Assembly (NCBI GenBank): GCA_947495075.1
Contig: CANLXH010000001.1
Coordinates: 1,426,001 to 1,490,000, forward strand
Source: an uncultured Croceitalea sp.
GTDB taxonomy: Bacteria > Bacteroidota > Bacteroidia > Flavobacteriales > Flavobacteriaceae
Reading direction: 5' to 3'
Length of the DNA stretch: 64,000 nucleotides
Positions 1 to 8,225 of the stretch are shown one piece after another. A program made the translations under genes and the position numbers. Position 1 is the first letter of the stretch; each line of letters starts with the position of its first letter. The notes under the pieces are model-generated. The model saw nothing but the letters and a program-made list of their open reading frames with translations, ran no database searches and was not told where the DNA came from.

Positions 1-1
1 C

Positions 2-88
2 CGCGCTGGAATCTTAACCCCAGCAGATGGTTTGGATGAAGGGGAAAAGGTTACCATGCTAGTAATGCCAGTAATGCTAAACAGTTAA
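2..88 (+). CDS. C-terminal end of an unidentified protein (partial)
   Basis: Only one of the three plus frames stays open from the window edge to the TAA at 86-88. It gives a 28-residue tail ending in VTMLVMPVMLNS. A strong intrinsic terminator lies 22 bases downstream, as expected after a real gene end. The tail is too short for me to recognise a family, so no function is proposed. The 5' part lies outside the window. Confidence 0.6.
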   Translation, partial: RAGILTPADGLDEGEKVTMLVMPVMLNS

Positions 89-110
89 ACTAATCGACCT
101 TTACATACCA

Positions 111-140
111 AAAAAGGCTAGAAATATTGCTAGCCTTTTT
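111..140. terminator. Bidirectional intrinsic terminator
   Basis: A perfect 11-bp inverted repeat (AAAAAGGCTAG / CTAGCCTTTTT) encloses an 8-base loop. The flanking A and T runs let it act on both strands. It lies between the 3' ends of two converging genes (stops at 88 and 143) and probably serves both. Confidence 0.9.
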
Positions 141-142
141 TA

Positions 143-502
143 TTAAATAAATTTTATTGTCAAAAAGTTTGATGGAGGTTCACCATTTGCAGCTTTTACA
201 GCATTAACTATTGGCAGTACAAAACCTAATATACCAACTCCTATTAATCCTAATATACCTATGCCAAACAATAGTATCGCCGGGATACTAATGATGATAT
301 ACAAAAGCATGCTTAATTGAAAATTAACGATAGAACGACCATGCTCATCCATTCCTTCCACATTATTCTTCGATGTCAACCAGATTATTAACGGAACTAT
401 AAAACCCCCAAACCCGGTTACGTAATGTAATAATTGCGAAAGATGCGTAATTGCCAATAGGCTATTATCTTTTCTTAAAACTTGCTGATTAACTAATTCC
501 AT
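143..502 (-). CDS. DUF4870 domain-containing membrane protein
   Basis: This 119-residue protein matches the layout of the DUF4870 (Tic20-like) family. A short soluble N-terminus is followed by a hydrophobic segment near residues 30-42 (FGGFIVPLIIWL), the family-typical charged stretch with VNFQLSMLLY near residues 58-68, and a long hydrophobic region from about 66 to 100. The N-x-Q within 'IVNFQ' and the C-terminal A-x-x-G-E region are characteristic of the family. It is an inner-membrane protein of unknown function. It converges on the preceding gene at a shared terminator and diverges from mnmE. Confidence 0.85.
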   Translation of the reverse strand: MELVNQQVLRKDNSLLAITHLSQLLHYVTGFGGFIVPLIIWLTSKNNVEGMDEHGRSIVNFQLSMLLYIIISIPAILLFGIGILGLIGVGILGFVLPIVNAVKAANGEPPSNFLTIKFI

Positions 503-577
503 TTTTGATTGATTTTAATGATGATGTACTTATTTGTAGCAATTTTATTAAAAATGTTACAAACAAGGTCTTATTTG

Positions 578-585
578 TATTTTTG
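578..585 (+). promoter_or_regulatory. Putative Bacteroidota -7 promoter box for mnmE
   Basis: TATTTTTG matches the Bacteroidota sigma-ABfr -7 consensus TAnnTTTG exactly. It ends only four bases before the proposed ATG at 590. No good -33 TTTG is seen at the usual distance, so this rests on one box. If used, the transcript would begin at or next to the start codon. Confidence 0.45.
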
Positions 586-589
586 CCCA

Positions 590-1978
590 ATGCAATATCA
601 AGATACTATAATAGCCCTTGCTACACCTTCAGGAACGGGTGCTATAGGTGTAATTCGCGTTTCAGGAAATAATGCAATTGCATTAACAGCACCTTTTTTT
701 AGGTCTATTCATGGAAAAGATTTAAAAAAACAGAAAACCCATACCATTCATTTAGGACATATCATAGATAATGATAAAGTTTTAGATGAGGTTTTAGTAT
801 CCGTATTCAAAGGACCTAATTCATACACAGGAGAAGATGTGGTGGAGATTTCCTGCCATGGCTCTAACTATATTCAGCAACAAGTTATCCAGTTATTTCT
901 TAGAAATGGATGCAGAACAGCTGAAGCTGGTGAATTTACACTAAGAGCATTTTTAAACGGTAAAATAGATTTGAGTCAGGCCGAAGCAGTTGCAGATTTA
1001 ATTGCTAGCGATAATGAGGCAAGCCATCAGATTGCTATGCGACAAATGAGAGGAGGATTTAGCAATGAAATAAAAAAGTTACGTCAAGAGTTACTAGATT
1101 TTGCATCATTAATTGAATTAGAGCTAGACTTTTCGGAAGAAGATGTGGAGTTTGCAAATCGTTCACAGTTTAAAGAACTACTCTCAAAGATTGAGATAGT
1201 ACTAAAAAGATTAATAGATTCTTTTGCTGTAGGTAATGTAATTAAGAATGGCATACCAGTGACTATCGTTGGAGAACCTAATGTAGGTAAATCAACATTA
1301 CTAAATAGTCTACTAAATGAGGAAAGAGCCTTAGTATCAGATATAGCAGGAACTACACGTGATACAGTAGAAGATGAAATAACCATTAATGGAATTGGGT
1401 TTCGATTTATAGATACTGCGGGTATTAGAGATACAGATAACATTATAGAGGAAATGGGTATCAAACGCACATTTGATAAAATAGAAAAGTCCAACGTTAT
1501 ATTATATATGTTTGATGCACAAAAGTATATTTTGAACAGCGCGCTTTTTAAAAATGAAATAACACAAATAAAAAACAAATACCCTTTAAAACCTCTAATT
1601 GCTATAGCTAACAAAATTGATACATTAGAACTACACATTCTTGAAAAGTTAAAGACTGATATTGAAGGGTTGCATCTAATTTCTGCCAAAGAAAATAATG
1701 GTACAGAGGAACTTAAAAATAAACTTAAAAACCTTATTGATACTGGAGCACTTAAGAATAACGAAACCATAATCACAAATACTAGACATTATAATTCTCT
1801 TTTAAAAGCATTAGAGGAAATAAAAAAAATAATACTAGGATTAGAAAATCAAGTTTCTAGTGATCTAATAGCTATTGATATTAGACAAGCTTTACATTAT
1901 TTTGGTGAAATAACAGGCGAAATATCCTCAGATGATTTGCTAGGCAACATATTTGCTAATTTTTGTATCGGAAAGTAA
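590..1978 (+). CDS. mnmE: tRNA uridine-5-carboxymethylaminomethyl(34) synthesis GTPase MnmE
   Basis: MnmE works with MnmG to install (carboxymethyl)aminomethyl groups on wobble U34 of certain tRNAs. The N-terminal folate-binding domain begins at the family-typical DTIIALATPSGTGAIGVIR. The embedded G domain has P-loop GEPNVGKS near residue 228, switch motif DIAGTTRDT, DTAG and NKID. The protein ends in the conserved FCIGK whose cysteine is functionally important. The reading frame stays open back to 509, but the first residues there (a Met-rich run) do not fit the family. The ATG at 590 gives 462 residues, the usual length, and is preceded by a promoter-like box. Confidence 0.95.
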   Translation: MQYQDTIIALATPSGTGAIGVIRVSGNNAIALTAPFFRSIHGKDLKKQKTHTIHLGHIIDNDKVLDEVLVSVFKGPNSYTGEDVVEISCHGSNYIQQQVIQLFLRNGCRTAEAGEFTLRAFLNGKIDLSQAEAVADLIASDNEASHQIAMRQMRGGFSNEIKKLRQELLDFASLIELELDFSEEDVEFANRSQFKELLSKIEIVLKRLIDSFAVGNVIKNGIPVTIVGEPNVGKSTLLNSLLNEERALVSDIAGTTRDTVEDEITINGIGFRFIDTAGIRDTDNIIEEMGIKRTFDKIEKSNVILYMFDAQKYILNSALFKNEITQIKNKYPLKPLIAIANKIDTLELHILEKLKTDIEGLHLISAKENNGTEELKNKLKNLIDTGALKNNETIITNTRHYNSLLKALEEIKKIILGLENQVSSDLIAIDIRQALHYFGEITGEISSDDLLGNIFANFCIGK

Positions 1979-2004
1979 ATTCAACAATACAGTTAGAGTA
2001 GATG

Positions 2005-2012
2005 TATATTTG
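2005..2012 (+). promoter_or_regulatory. Putative -7 promoter box for the tyrosine phosphatase gene
   Basis: TATATTTG matches TAnnTTTG exactly and lies 17 bases before the ATG at 2030. The 51-base gap after mnmE is large enough for an independent promoter. No convincing -33 element is visible. Confidence 0.5.
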
Positions 2013-2029
2013 TATTCCAAATTTTATAC

Positions 2030-2773
2030 ATGTTTACGTTTTTCTCAAAAAAAGAATATTTAGTTGACCATTTAAATGGTTTTGTGGATATGCACAATCA
2101 TATTTTACCTGGTATTGATGACGGTGCAAAAAACGTAGAAGAATCCATTGAGTTGATAAAAGGCTTTTCTGAATTTGGAGTTGATAGGTTTATTTGTACT
2201 CCACACATCATGCATAATTACTATGATAATACTCCCAAAACGATAAAAAAAGCTTTTAAAAAACTCGATAAGGCTTTAAAAGCAAATCAATTAGAAAATA
2301 TTAAAGTTAAATATGCTGCTGAGCATATGATTGATGATAATTTTGAACATTTACTCCAAAATGATAGAATCTTGCTATTAAATTCTAACTGCCTACTTAT
2401 AGAAATGTCATATTTACAAGCAAGTATAAACCTTGACGTCTCCATAAAAAAAATTACCCAACGCCAAATATACCCAGTACTTGCCCACCCAGAAAGATAT
2501 ATCTATTTACATAAGAATATTAATATTTATAAAAAAATTAAAAATCAAGGAATACTTTTTCAATTAAATATGTTATCGCTAACCGACTACTACGGTAAAG
2601 AGATTCAACAAATTGCTTTTAAATTACTGGAGAATAACATGTACGATTTTATAGCTAGCGATGTTCACAATATGAAACATTTAAAGTATTTAAAAGAACA
2701 TCTTATTTTAGACAAAAAAAGACTTGACAATACACTTAAGTTAATAAACAGAACTATTTTATCTATGCTTTAA
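2030..2773 (+). CDS. PHP-type tyrosine-protein phosphatase (CpsB/CapC/YwqE family)
   Basis: This 247-residue protein carries the metal-ligand motifs of the PHP-fold phosphatases that dephosphorylate polysaccharide tyrosine kinases. These are DMHNHILPGIDDGA near residue 20, CTPHIMH near 64, AEHMIDD near 102, AHPERY near 152 and ASDVHN near 210. In Gram-positive capsule loci CpsB counteracts the autokinase CpsD. Here the gene points toward the Wzc-type kinase gene, and the two 3' ends overlap by 11 bases on opposite strands, so it is not in one operon with its likely substrate. It is a cytoplasmic enzyme and the likely control element of the polysaccharide locus. Confidence 0.88.
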   Translation: MFTFFSKKEYLVDHLNGFVDMHNHILPGIDDGAKNVEESIELIKGFSEFGVDRFICTPHIMHNYYDNTPKTIKKAFKKLDKALKANQLENIKVKYAAEHMIDDNFEHLLQNDRILLLNSNCLLIEMSYLQASINLDVSIKKITQRQIYPVLAHPERYIYLHKNINIYKKIKNQGILFQLNMLSLTDYYGKEIQQIAFKLLENNMYDFIASDVHNMKHLKYLKEHLILDKKRLDNTLKLINRTILSML

Positions 2774-5153
2774 AGATTTGCCACCATTTCTTTTCTTGCT
2801 TACCATAACCGTAACCATACTTTCCTCCATATCCAAGATTAGAAGATTTGACATTATTAACAACAAATGACAAATTCTTTAATTTACCTTCTTTTAAAAG
2901 TTTAATCGGATGCTCCAAAACTTTTTCTTCAGTTAATCCTGCTTTTGTAACATAAATTATATAATCAGCATAATCGCTCATCAACAAGGTATCAGTAACA
3001 ACTAAAAGCGGGGCAGTATCAACGATAACATAGTCATACTCCTCTCTTACCTTTTCAAATAACTCTTTTACCCTAGCATTCATTAAAAGTTCAGATGGAT
3101 TCGGTGGTATTTCACCTGAATAAATAACATCTATATCATTTCCATTGACCGAAATGGAATTTGTTATATTTTTATATGTTAAACTTTCATTAAATAAATA
3201 TTCCGTAAGACCATTTATATCTGTCCTTCTCTTATTTAAGGTAATATCATGAGATTTTAAATCTTCAAAAAAGGCATAGAGCTTTGGATTTCTAATATCC
3301 GCTCCCAATAACAATACTCTTTTTTTTGTGCTTGAAAAAATCATAGATAAATTAGAGGATAAAAAGGTTTTTCCTTCTCCTGGAATACTTGAAGACACCA
3401 ATACTATTTTACCTTTATTTAAATTACTCTTTGATTTTAAGACATAATCCAAATTAGTCCGTAAAATTCTTAAAGATTCGCCTAATACAGACCTGTCCGC
3501 AGAAGTAATTAATTTATTATCTTTTTTAGAAAGTTTAGGTAACTCGGCAAGTACCGGATACTTATCTCCAACTATTTTCTCCAACTGTACTTTATTATGT
3601 ATCTTATTATCTAATAAGTCACTTAAATAAATAATTGAAAAAGGAATTAATACCCCTATGATAAAAAAAGCTATATAATTAATTTTTTTGTTTGGTGATA
3701 CTGGAAGTCTACTACCGTTATAAGCTCGATCTATTACCTTAGATTTTGGAGAAGCAGATGCATACGTAATTTGTGCTTCTTCTCTTTTTTGCAAAAGATA
3801 GAGATAAAGTTGTTCGGTCGTTTGCTGTTTTCGCGTTATATCTCTTAAAGCTCTTTCATTTTTAGGGGCCGAATATATTCTAGAATTAATTTGGGATAAT
3901 TGTTTACTAAGGTTGTTTACCTGAAGGTTTAAGTTATTAGTAGCACTATTTATACTTGATTGCATATTACGTTTTAGCCCATCAAGTTGTTGGTTTAGAT
4001 TAATGATTATAGGATTTTTTTCATTCGAACTTTTTAAAAGTCTGTTGCGCTCCGATACCAGCTCATTATACCGAGCAGTAGTTGCGGATATAGTTGGATC
4101 TGATAATCCGACATTTGAAGGTAAAATATCGTAAGTGTTTTCACTATTATCAATTAAGTTTTTCATCGTTGCGGCTATCTCAAGTTGCACAGAAGCATTT
4201 TGGAGTTCTTGTTCACTAGCGGCACCAATATTTAAGTTAATATTGGCCTGGGAAGCCACATCTGTTAACCCTCTTCCTGTCTTAAACTCCTGGGCAGATT
4301 GATCTACCGAGGACAAATTCGTATAAATATCTGAAATCCTATTATCGATAAAATCAGACGTTTTATTCGCTATTGTTTTTTTATCTTCAACAGCATTAAA
4401 ATTATAAATTTCAATTAAAGAGTTGAGAATGTCCCTGGCTTTTATTTGTACGGGGTCATTCAATGTTAAATTCACAATGTTCGAAAATTCCTGCGCAGGA
4501 CTAACTAATATCTTTCTTTGGTATTTCTCCGCTACTTTGTCAATAGGATCTATATTAACTTTATATTGTAAATCTATATTCATCTCATCTTGAATAGAAT
4601 TTGGTGTTATAACCATGTCTCCCGCTGGTGTATTTATATTTTCCCCAAATGAATATTTGCTCGTATTTAGATTATCCTCTTTAATAATAGAATAATTAAA
4701 TGTATTATTAGAAATATATTCGATTACAAATTCAAAATCTGATTTGTGAAGAATAGAATCTGGAGTTAGGAAATTAACTTTAAAAGGAACACTTTTCCCA
4801 TATAATTCTGTTTCCGAAATTTTACCAACGGCTTTAATCTGAATATTAAGTTCTAATTTTTTTATAACTTCTATAAAATTTGATCTACTATTGATGATTT
4901 GTATTTCATCCTCTACATTATTTTTTGCACCACTAAAAATATTTAAATCTTGAAATACACTTAGTTCTGGACTTGAACCCTTATCTTCTAAAATCTGTAT
5001 TTTTGCTTTTGCAGAATATTCTGGAGTAGTATATCTCATTACCAGAAAACCTAACAGAAGCATTAAAATGGTAGATAAGAAAAACCATTTCCAGTGTTTT
5101 GAATAATTTCTTAAAATATTACTAAAATCTGTCTTATTATTCTTGTTTATCAA
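2763..5153 (-). CDS. wzc: Wzc-type polysaccharide co-polymerase / tyrosine autokinase
   Basis: This inner-membrane protein of 796 residues has the fused PCP-2a layout. There is a first membrane helix near residues 21-41, a large periplasmic Wzz/GNVR region with coiled coils, and a second helix near 490-510. The cytoplasmic BY-kinase domain has Walker A SSIPGEGKT near 590, a Walker A' region LLLGADIRNP near 615 and Walker B DYVIVDTAPL near 710. The C-terminus holds a Tyr cluster (GYGGKYGYGYGK, near 776-788), the expected autophosphorylation site. The first Asp of the Walker A' consensus is Gly here. It is the last gene of a minus-strand operon (dehydratase, Wza-like, Wzc-like), 19 bases after the Wza-like gene. 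It controls polymer length and export. Confidence 0.93.
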   Translation of the reverse strand: MINKNNKTDFSNILRNYSKHWKWFFLSTILMLLLGFLVMRYTTPEYSAKAKIQILEDKGSSPELSVFQDLNIFSGAKNNVEDEIQIINSRSNFIEVIKKLELNIQIKAVGKISETELYGKSVPFKVNFLTPDSILHKSDFEFVIEYISNNTFNYSIIKEDNLNTSKYSFGENINTPAGDMVITPNSIQDEMNIDLQYKVNIDPIDKVAEKYQRKILVSPAQEFSNIVNLTLNDPVQIKARDILNSLIEIYNFNAVEDKKTIANKTSDFIDNRISDIYTNLSSVDQSAQEFKTGRGLTDVASQANINLNIGAASEQELQNASVQLEIAATMKNLIDNSENTYDILPSNVGLSDPTISATTARYNELVSERNRLLKSSNEKNPIIINLNQQLDGLKRNMQSSINSATNNLNLQVNNLSKQLSQINSRIYSAPKNERALRDITRKQQTTEQLYLYLLQKREEAQITYASASPKSKVIDRAYNGSRLPVSPNKKINYIAFFIIGVLIPFSIIYLSDLLDNKIHNKVQLEKIVGDKYPVLAELPKLSKKDNKLITSADRSVLGESLRILRTNLDYVLKSKSNLNKGKIVLVSSSIPGEGKTFLSSNLSMIFSSTKKRVLLLGADIRNPKLYAFFEDLKSHDITLNKRRTDINGLTEYLFNESLTYKNITNSISVNGNDIDVIYSGEIPPNPSELLMNARVKELFEKVREEYDYVIVDTAPLLVVTDTLLMSDYADYIIYVTKAGLTEEKVLEHPIKLLKEGKLKNLSFVVNNVKSSNLGYGGKYGYGYGKQEKKWWQIFKA

Positions 5154-5172
5154 AATTTGTATTTTAAAAAAT

Positions 5173-5973
5173 CTAATTTCTTGTTATTAGTAATACTGAA
5201 GATGTTATCAAAACAGAGGCAATTGATACCCAAATAGATGCTCTGTTATCTAGATTTGAGGATGTAATTGCGGAATTATTTGGTTCAATGTAAATGACAT
5301 CATTTTGAGTTAAATAATAAACTGGTGATTTCAGAGCCTCCTTAGTTGTTAAATCAATTCTAGTATGAACTTTAGTCCCATCAAAATCTCTAATAACAAG
5401 AATATTATTTCTTAATCCTTTTATTGTAAGATCACCTGCTAAACCTAATGCTTCCAATATAGTAATTTGCTCCCCATTAACTCGATACGCTCCAGGATTA
5501 TTTACTTCTCCAAGAACTGTAACAGTAAAGTTTTTTAATCGAATATTAATTATTGGGTCTTTCAAATAGTCAGCCAACTTACCTCTTAGTGAGCTTCTAA
5601 GCTCTTCAGATGAAAGACCAGCAATCTTTATTTTACCAATTACAGGAAAATCAATTTCTCCATCCTTATCGATAATATAATCTACTTGTTCTGGACGTAC
5701 ACCCCCTTCATCGGCTCCCCTAAACAAATTAAAGGGCACGCTTGCCTCAGGGTTAAGTGTTGAAATGTAGATACTAATAACGTCATCAACCTTAAACTTG
5801 GTCGTGTATGAATTTTGATTAACCAGTGTTTCAAAATCTTTAGAATCTTGAAAATAAACTACATCTTTCTTTGAAGCACATGAAGATAGAATCAAAATGG
5901 AAATTAAAATACAAAAATTGCAAAATAAGCTACTAGAAAAAAAGTTTTTTGACATTTCTTTTTTATTATACAT
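5173..5973 (-). CDS. wza: Wza-type outer-membrane polysaccharide export lipoprotein
   Basis: The 266-residue protein starts with a lipoprotein signal: a hydrophobic run around residues 17-31, then the lipobox ILSSC followed by ASKKD. The poly-export (PES) domain follows (YKIDDVISI-like region near 60). An SLBB-type domain comes next (VLGEVNNPGAYRV near 152, then ITILEALGLAGDL). The C-terminus has a hydrophobic segment (near 246-263), equivalent to the membrane-spanning helix of Wza. Such proteins form the outer-membrane channel and dock to the Wzc-type partner, which is encoded next. The spacing on both sides is 17-19 bases, consistent with one operon. Confidence 0.92.
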   Translation of the reverse strand: MYNKKEMSKNFFSSSLFCNFCILISILILSSCASKKDVVYFQDSKDFETLVNQNSYTTKFKVDDVISIYISTLNPEASVPFNLFRGADEGGVRPEQVDYIIDKDGEIDFPVIGKIKIAGLSSEELRSSLRGKLADYLKDPIINIRLKNFTVTVLGEVNNPGAYRVNGEQITILEALGLAGDLTIKGLRNNILVIRDFDGTKVHTRIDLTTKEALKSPVYYLTQNDVIYIEPNNSAITSSNLDNRASIWVSIASVLITSSVLLITRN

Positions 5974-5990
5974 TAAAATAATTGTTAATA

Positions 5991-7931
5991 TTATGAAAGT
6001 ACTTTTGATAAAACTTCCCCTTTTTGAAGTTCATCAAAATTCTTGTCTAACTTACACAACTCAGAATTATTAGATATATACTCAGGAACTATATTTTTCA
6101 TGAGTTTTACTACATTACCTTTAAAGAATAAATTAGAAATACAAAGTTCGTCGATAGCTTCTCTCGTTTTTGAATAATTTATTTCCCTAACTTTACTTAT
6201 CATTATTTTTTCATGATAAGTAGGTAATACATTTTCACCATTAGCTAGCAACTCTTCATATAGCTTCTCGCCTGGACGTAAGCCCGTTATTTTTATGTCA
6301 ATATCCTCTGGATATGTTAATCCCGACAATCTAATCATATTCTTTGCTAAATCGAAAATTTTGACAGATTCTCCCATATCAAAAATAAAAATCTCACCTC
6401 CTTTTCCCATAGCACCTGCTTCTAAAACCAATTGAGAGGCTTCTGGTATCGTCATGAAATATCGTGTAATATTTTTGTGGGTTACAGTTAGTGGTCCACC
6501 CTTTTCAATTTGCTTTCTAAAAAGTGGAATAACTGATCCATTAGACCCTAGTACATTTCCAAATCTGGTGGTGACAAATTTGGTTTTTCCATCCTGCTGT
6601 TTACAACTAATATACATCTCTGCAATTCGCTTTGTAGCACCCATAACATTGGTAGGGTTGACAGCTTTGTCTGTTGAAACAAAAACAAATTTTTCAACTT
6701 CATATTCAGTTGATAAATCCACTACGTTTTTAGTGCCTACTACATTTATTTTGATTGCTTCATAAGGGTTATATTCCATTAATGGTACATGCTTGTAGGC
6801 TGCAGCGTGGAAAATTCTATTTGGCTTATGTTCTTCAAACAATAATCGCATTTTATTCTTATCCCTAATATCAGTTACAATAGGAATAAAATTATGATAT
6901 CCAGCTTGTTTTAATTCTTGCTGTAAATCATAAAGAGCTGATTCAGCTTGATCAACCACAATTAATGAAGAATAATTATACTTACATATTTGACGAACCA
7001 ACTCACTACCTATAGAACCCGCACCTCCAGTAACTAAAATAACTTTATCTTGAAAATCTTTTGCAACTTTACTATTTTTAATTTCAATTGGAGGTCTATC
7101 AAGTAAATCTTCTATCTGTACTCTTTTAATTTGAGAAACTTTGAGTTCACCATTAATCCAATCCTCAACAGGAGGAACAATTTTTACTTTTACTCCTAAA
7201 TCAACAACTTCATTTACTAATTCTCGAAGGTTTTTAGGATTGATATTTTGAATTGAAAAAATTATTTCAGAAACCTGATGAAAACGAATGAATTCTTGGG
7301 TAAGTGCCGATTTTCTATACACTTTTACTCCGTTAATTTGCTTTCCAACCTTTTGTAAATTATTGTCTATAAATCCAACAATTTTTATTCTTAGTTTAGA
7401 GTGATTAATTAAAGCATTATGGGTAATGATTCCAGATTCTCCAGCACCATAAATAATTATATTCTTAGATGGACTCTCATTATTTTTACTTAAGCTATCA
7501 TAACAAATCTTGAAAACATAACGCGATGCTGTCAAAATAACAAAAGTTAATAAACTATTAATTATAATTATTGATAGAGGTATGGTAAAATTTTCTATAT
7601 AACCATAATATCTGTTTAATAAAACTATAGATATGATTGCTATACTAGCAAGACAAATTGAGTTGAAAATTGCATAAACGTCTTTAATTCCAGTATGTCT
7701 AACGACTCCTTTGTTTGTTCCTGAAACTAAAAAAGCTATTGAAAAAAGTAATACTACTAAAGGTAATTGTGTCCATAGCATTTTAACTTCAAAATTGAAG
7801 CTAAGATTAAAACGGATGCAATAAGAAATTATAAAAGAAAAACCAACTAGTAAAATGTCAATGAAAAGTACTGTCCATTGAGATGCATATCTATTTGTTT
7901 TCTTAAAAAGTAAGGATTTAAAATAATCCAT
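5991..7931 (-). CDS. Membrane-bound UDP-HexNAc 4,6-dehydratase (FlaA1/WbpM/CapD family)
   Basis: This 646-residue protein has four N-terminal membrane helices (residues about 18-140) and a first nucleotide-binding fold (IIIYGAGESGI near 160). The catalytic SDR domain has VTGGAGSIGSEL near 297. Its active-site region reads STDKAVNPTNVMGATKR near 420-432, with Met-x3-Lys instead of the usual Tyr-x3-Lys. That substitution is the signature of the WbpM/FlaA1 dehydratases, which convert UDP-GlcNAc to a 4-keto-6-deoxy sugar. The product would feed 6-deoxy HexNAc or, with the aminotransferase at 10514, a 4-amino sugar. It is first in the dehydratase-wza-wzc operon. Confidence 0.9.
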   Translation of the reverse strand: MDYFKSLLFKKTNRYASQWTVLFIDILLVGFSFIISYCIRFNLSFNFEVKMLWTQLPLVVLLFSIAFLVSGTNKGVVRHTGIKDVYAIFNSICLASIAIISIVLLNRYYGYIENFTIPLSIIIINSLLTFVILTASRYVFKICYDSLSKNNESPSKNIIIYGAGESGIITHNALINHSKLRIKIVGFIDNNLQKVGKQINGVKVYRKSALTQEFIRFHQVSEIIFSIQNINPKNLRELVNEVVDLGVKVKIVPPVEDWINGELKVSQIKRVQIEDLLDRPPIEIKNSKVAKDFQDKVILVTGGAGSIGSELVRQICKYNYSSLIVVDQAESALYDLQQELKQAGYHNFIPIVTDIRDKNKMRLLFEEHKPNRIFHAAAYKHVPLMEYNPYEAIKINVVGTKNVVDLSTEYEVEKFVFVSTDKAVNPTNVMGATKRIAEMYISCKQQDGKTKFVTTRFGNVLGSNGSVIPLFRKQIEKGGPLTVTHKNITRYFMTIPEASQLVLEAGAMGKGGEIFIFDMGESVKIFDLAKNMIRLSGLTYPEDIDIKITGLRPGEKLYEELLANGENVLPTYHEKIMISKVREINYSKTREAIDELCISNLFFKGNVVKLMKNIVPEYISNNSELCKLDKNFDELQKGEVLSKVLS

Positions 7932-8225
7932 AAATAATAATTACTTGGTTTTATAAATCAAAAATAGTAACATCTAATTATAGTATGAGTTTTAATTCGG
8001 TAAAAAGATTTTTTAAATCGCTTAAGGGTTAGCTGATATCACTATTTTGACTAATTCTTTCCCGAAACGATTATCAATAATGATATTTTTATGAATTTAG
8101 CGATGTCCTAGAAAAGTTAAGGTTGTAATTGAATAATACCATACATACATCCAATAATTATTGCATTTCATCGATTTTCAACTTTATCAAGTCGTCCTTT
8201 AATTCATCTTTATAAAAAATAGAAA
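7932..8225. other. Divergent intergenic region between two polysaccharide operons
   Basis: These 294 bases separate divergently transcribed genes and presumably hold both promoters. On the minus side an exact TAnnTTTG box is present at 7959-7966. On the plus side I see no clear box before the ATG at 8226. No convincing ORF, hairpin terminator or repeat is visible. The region is strongly A+T-rich. Confidence 0.5.
7959..7966 (-). promoter_or_regulatory. Putative -7 promoter box for the dehydratase-wza-wzc operon
   Basis: On the minus strand this reads TATTTTTG, an exact TAnnTTTG match, 27 bases upstream of the start codon at 7931. No clear -33 TTTG lies at the right spacing. Confidence 0.45.

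Noticed and set aside
509-589. 27-residue N-terminal extension of MnmE
   Set aside because: Not family-like, and it runs through the promoter box; the ATG at 590 gives the standard start.
1084-1776. 230-residue minus-strand open frame inside mnmE
   Set aside because: It lies entirely antisense to a well-conserved gene, and its Ser/Ile-rich translation matches no family; it is a shadow of the A+T-rich mnmE codons.
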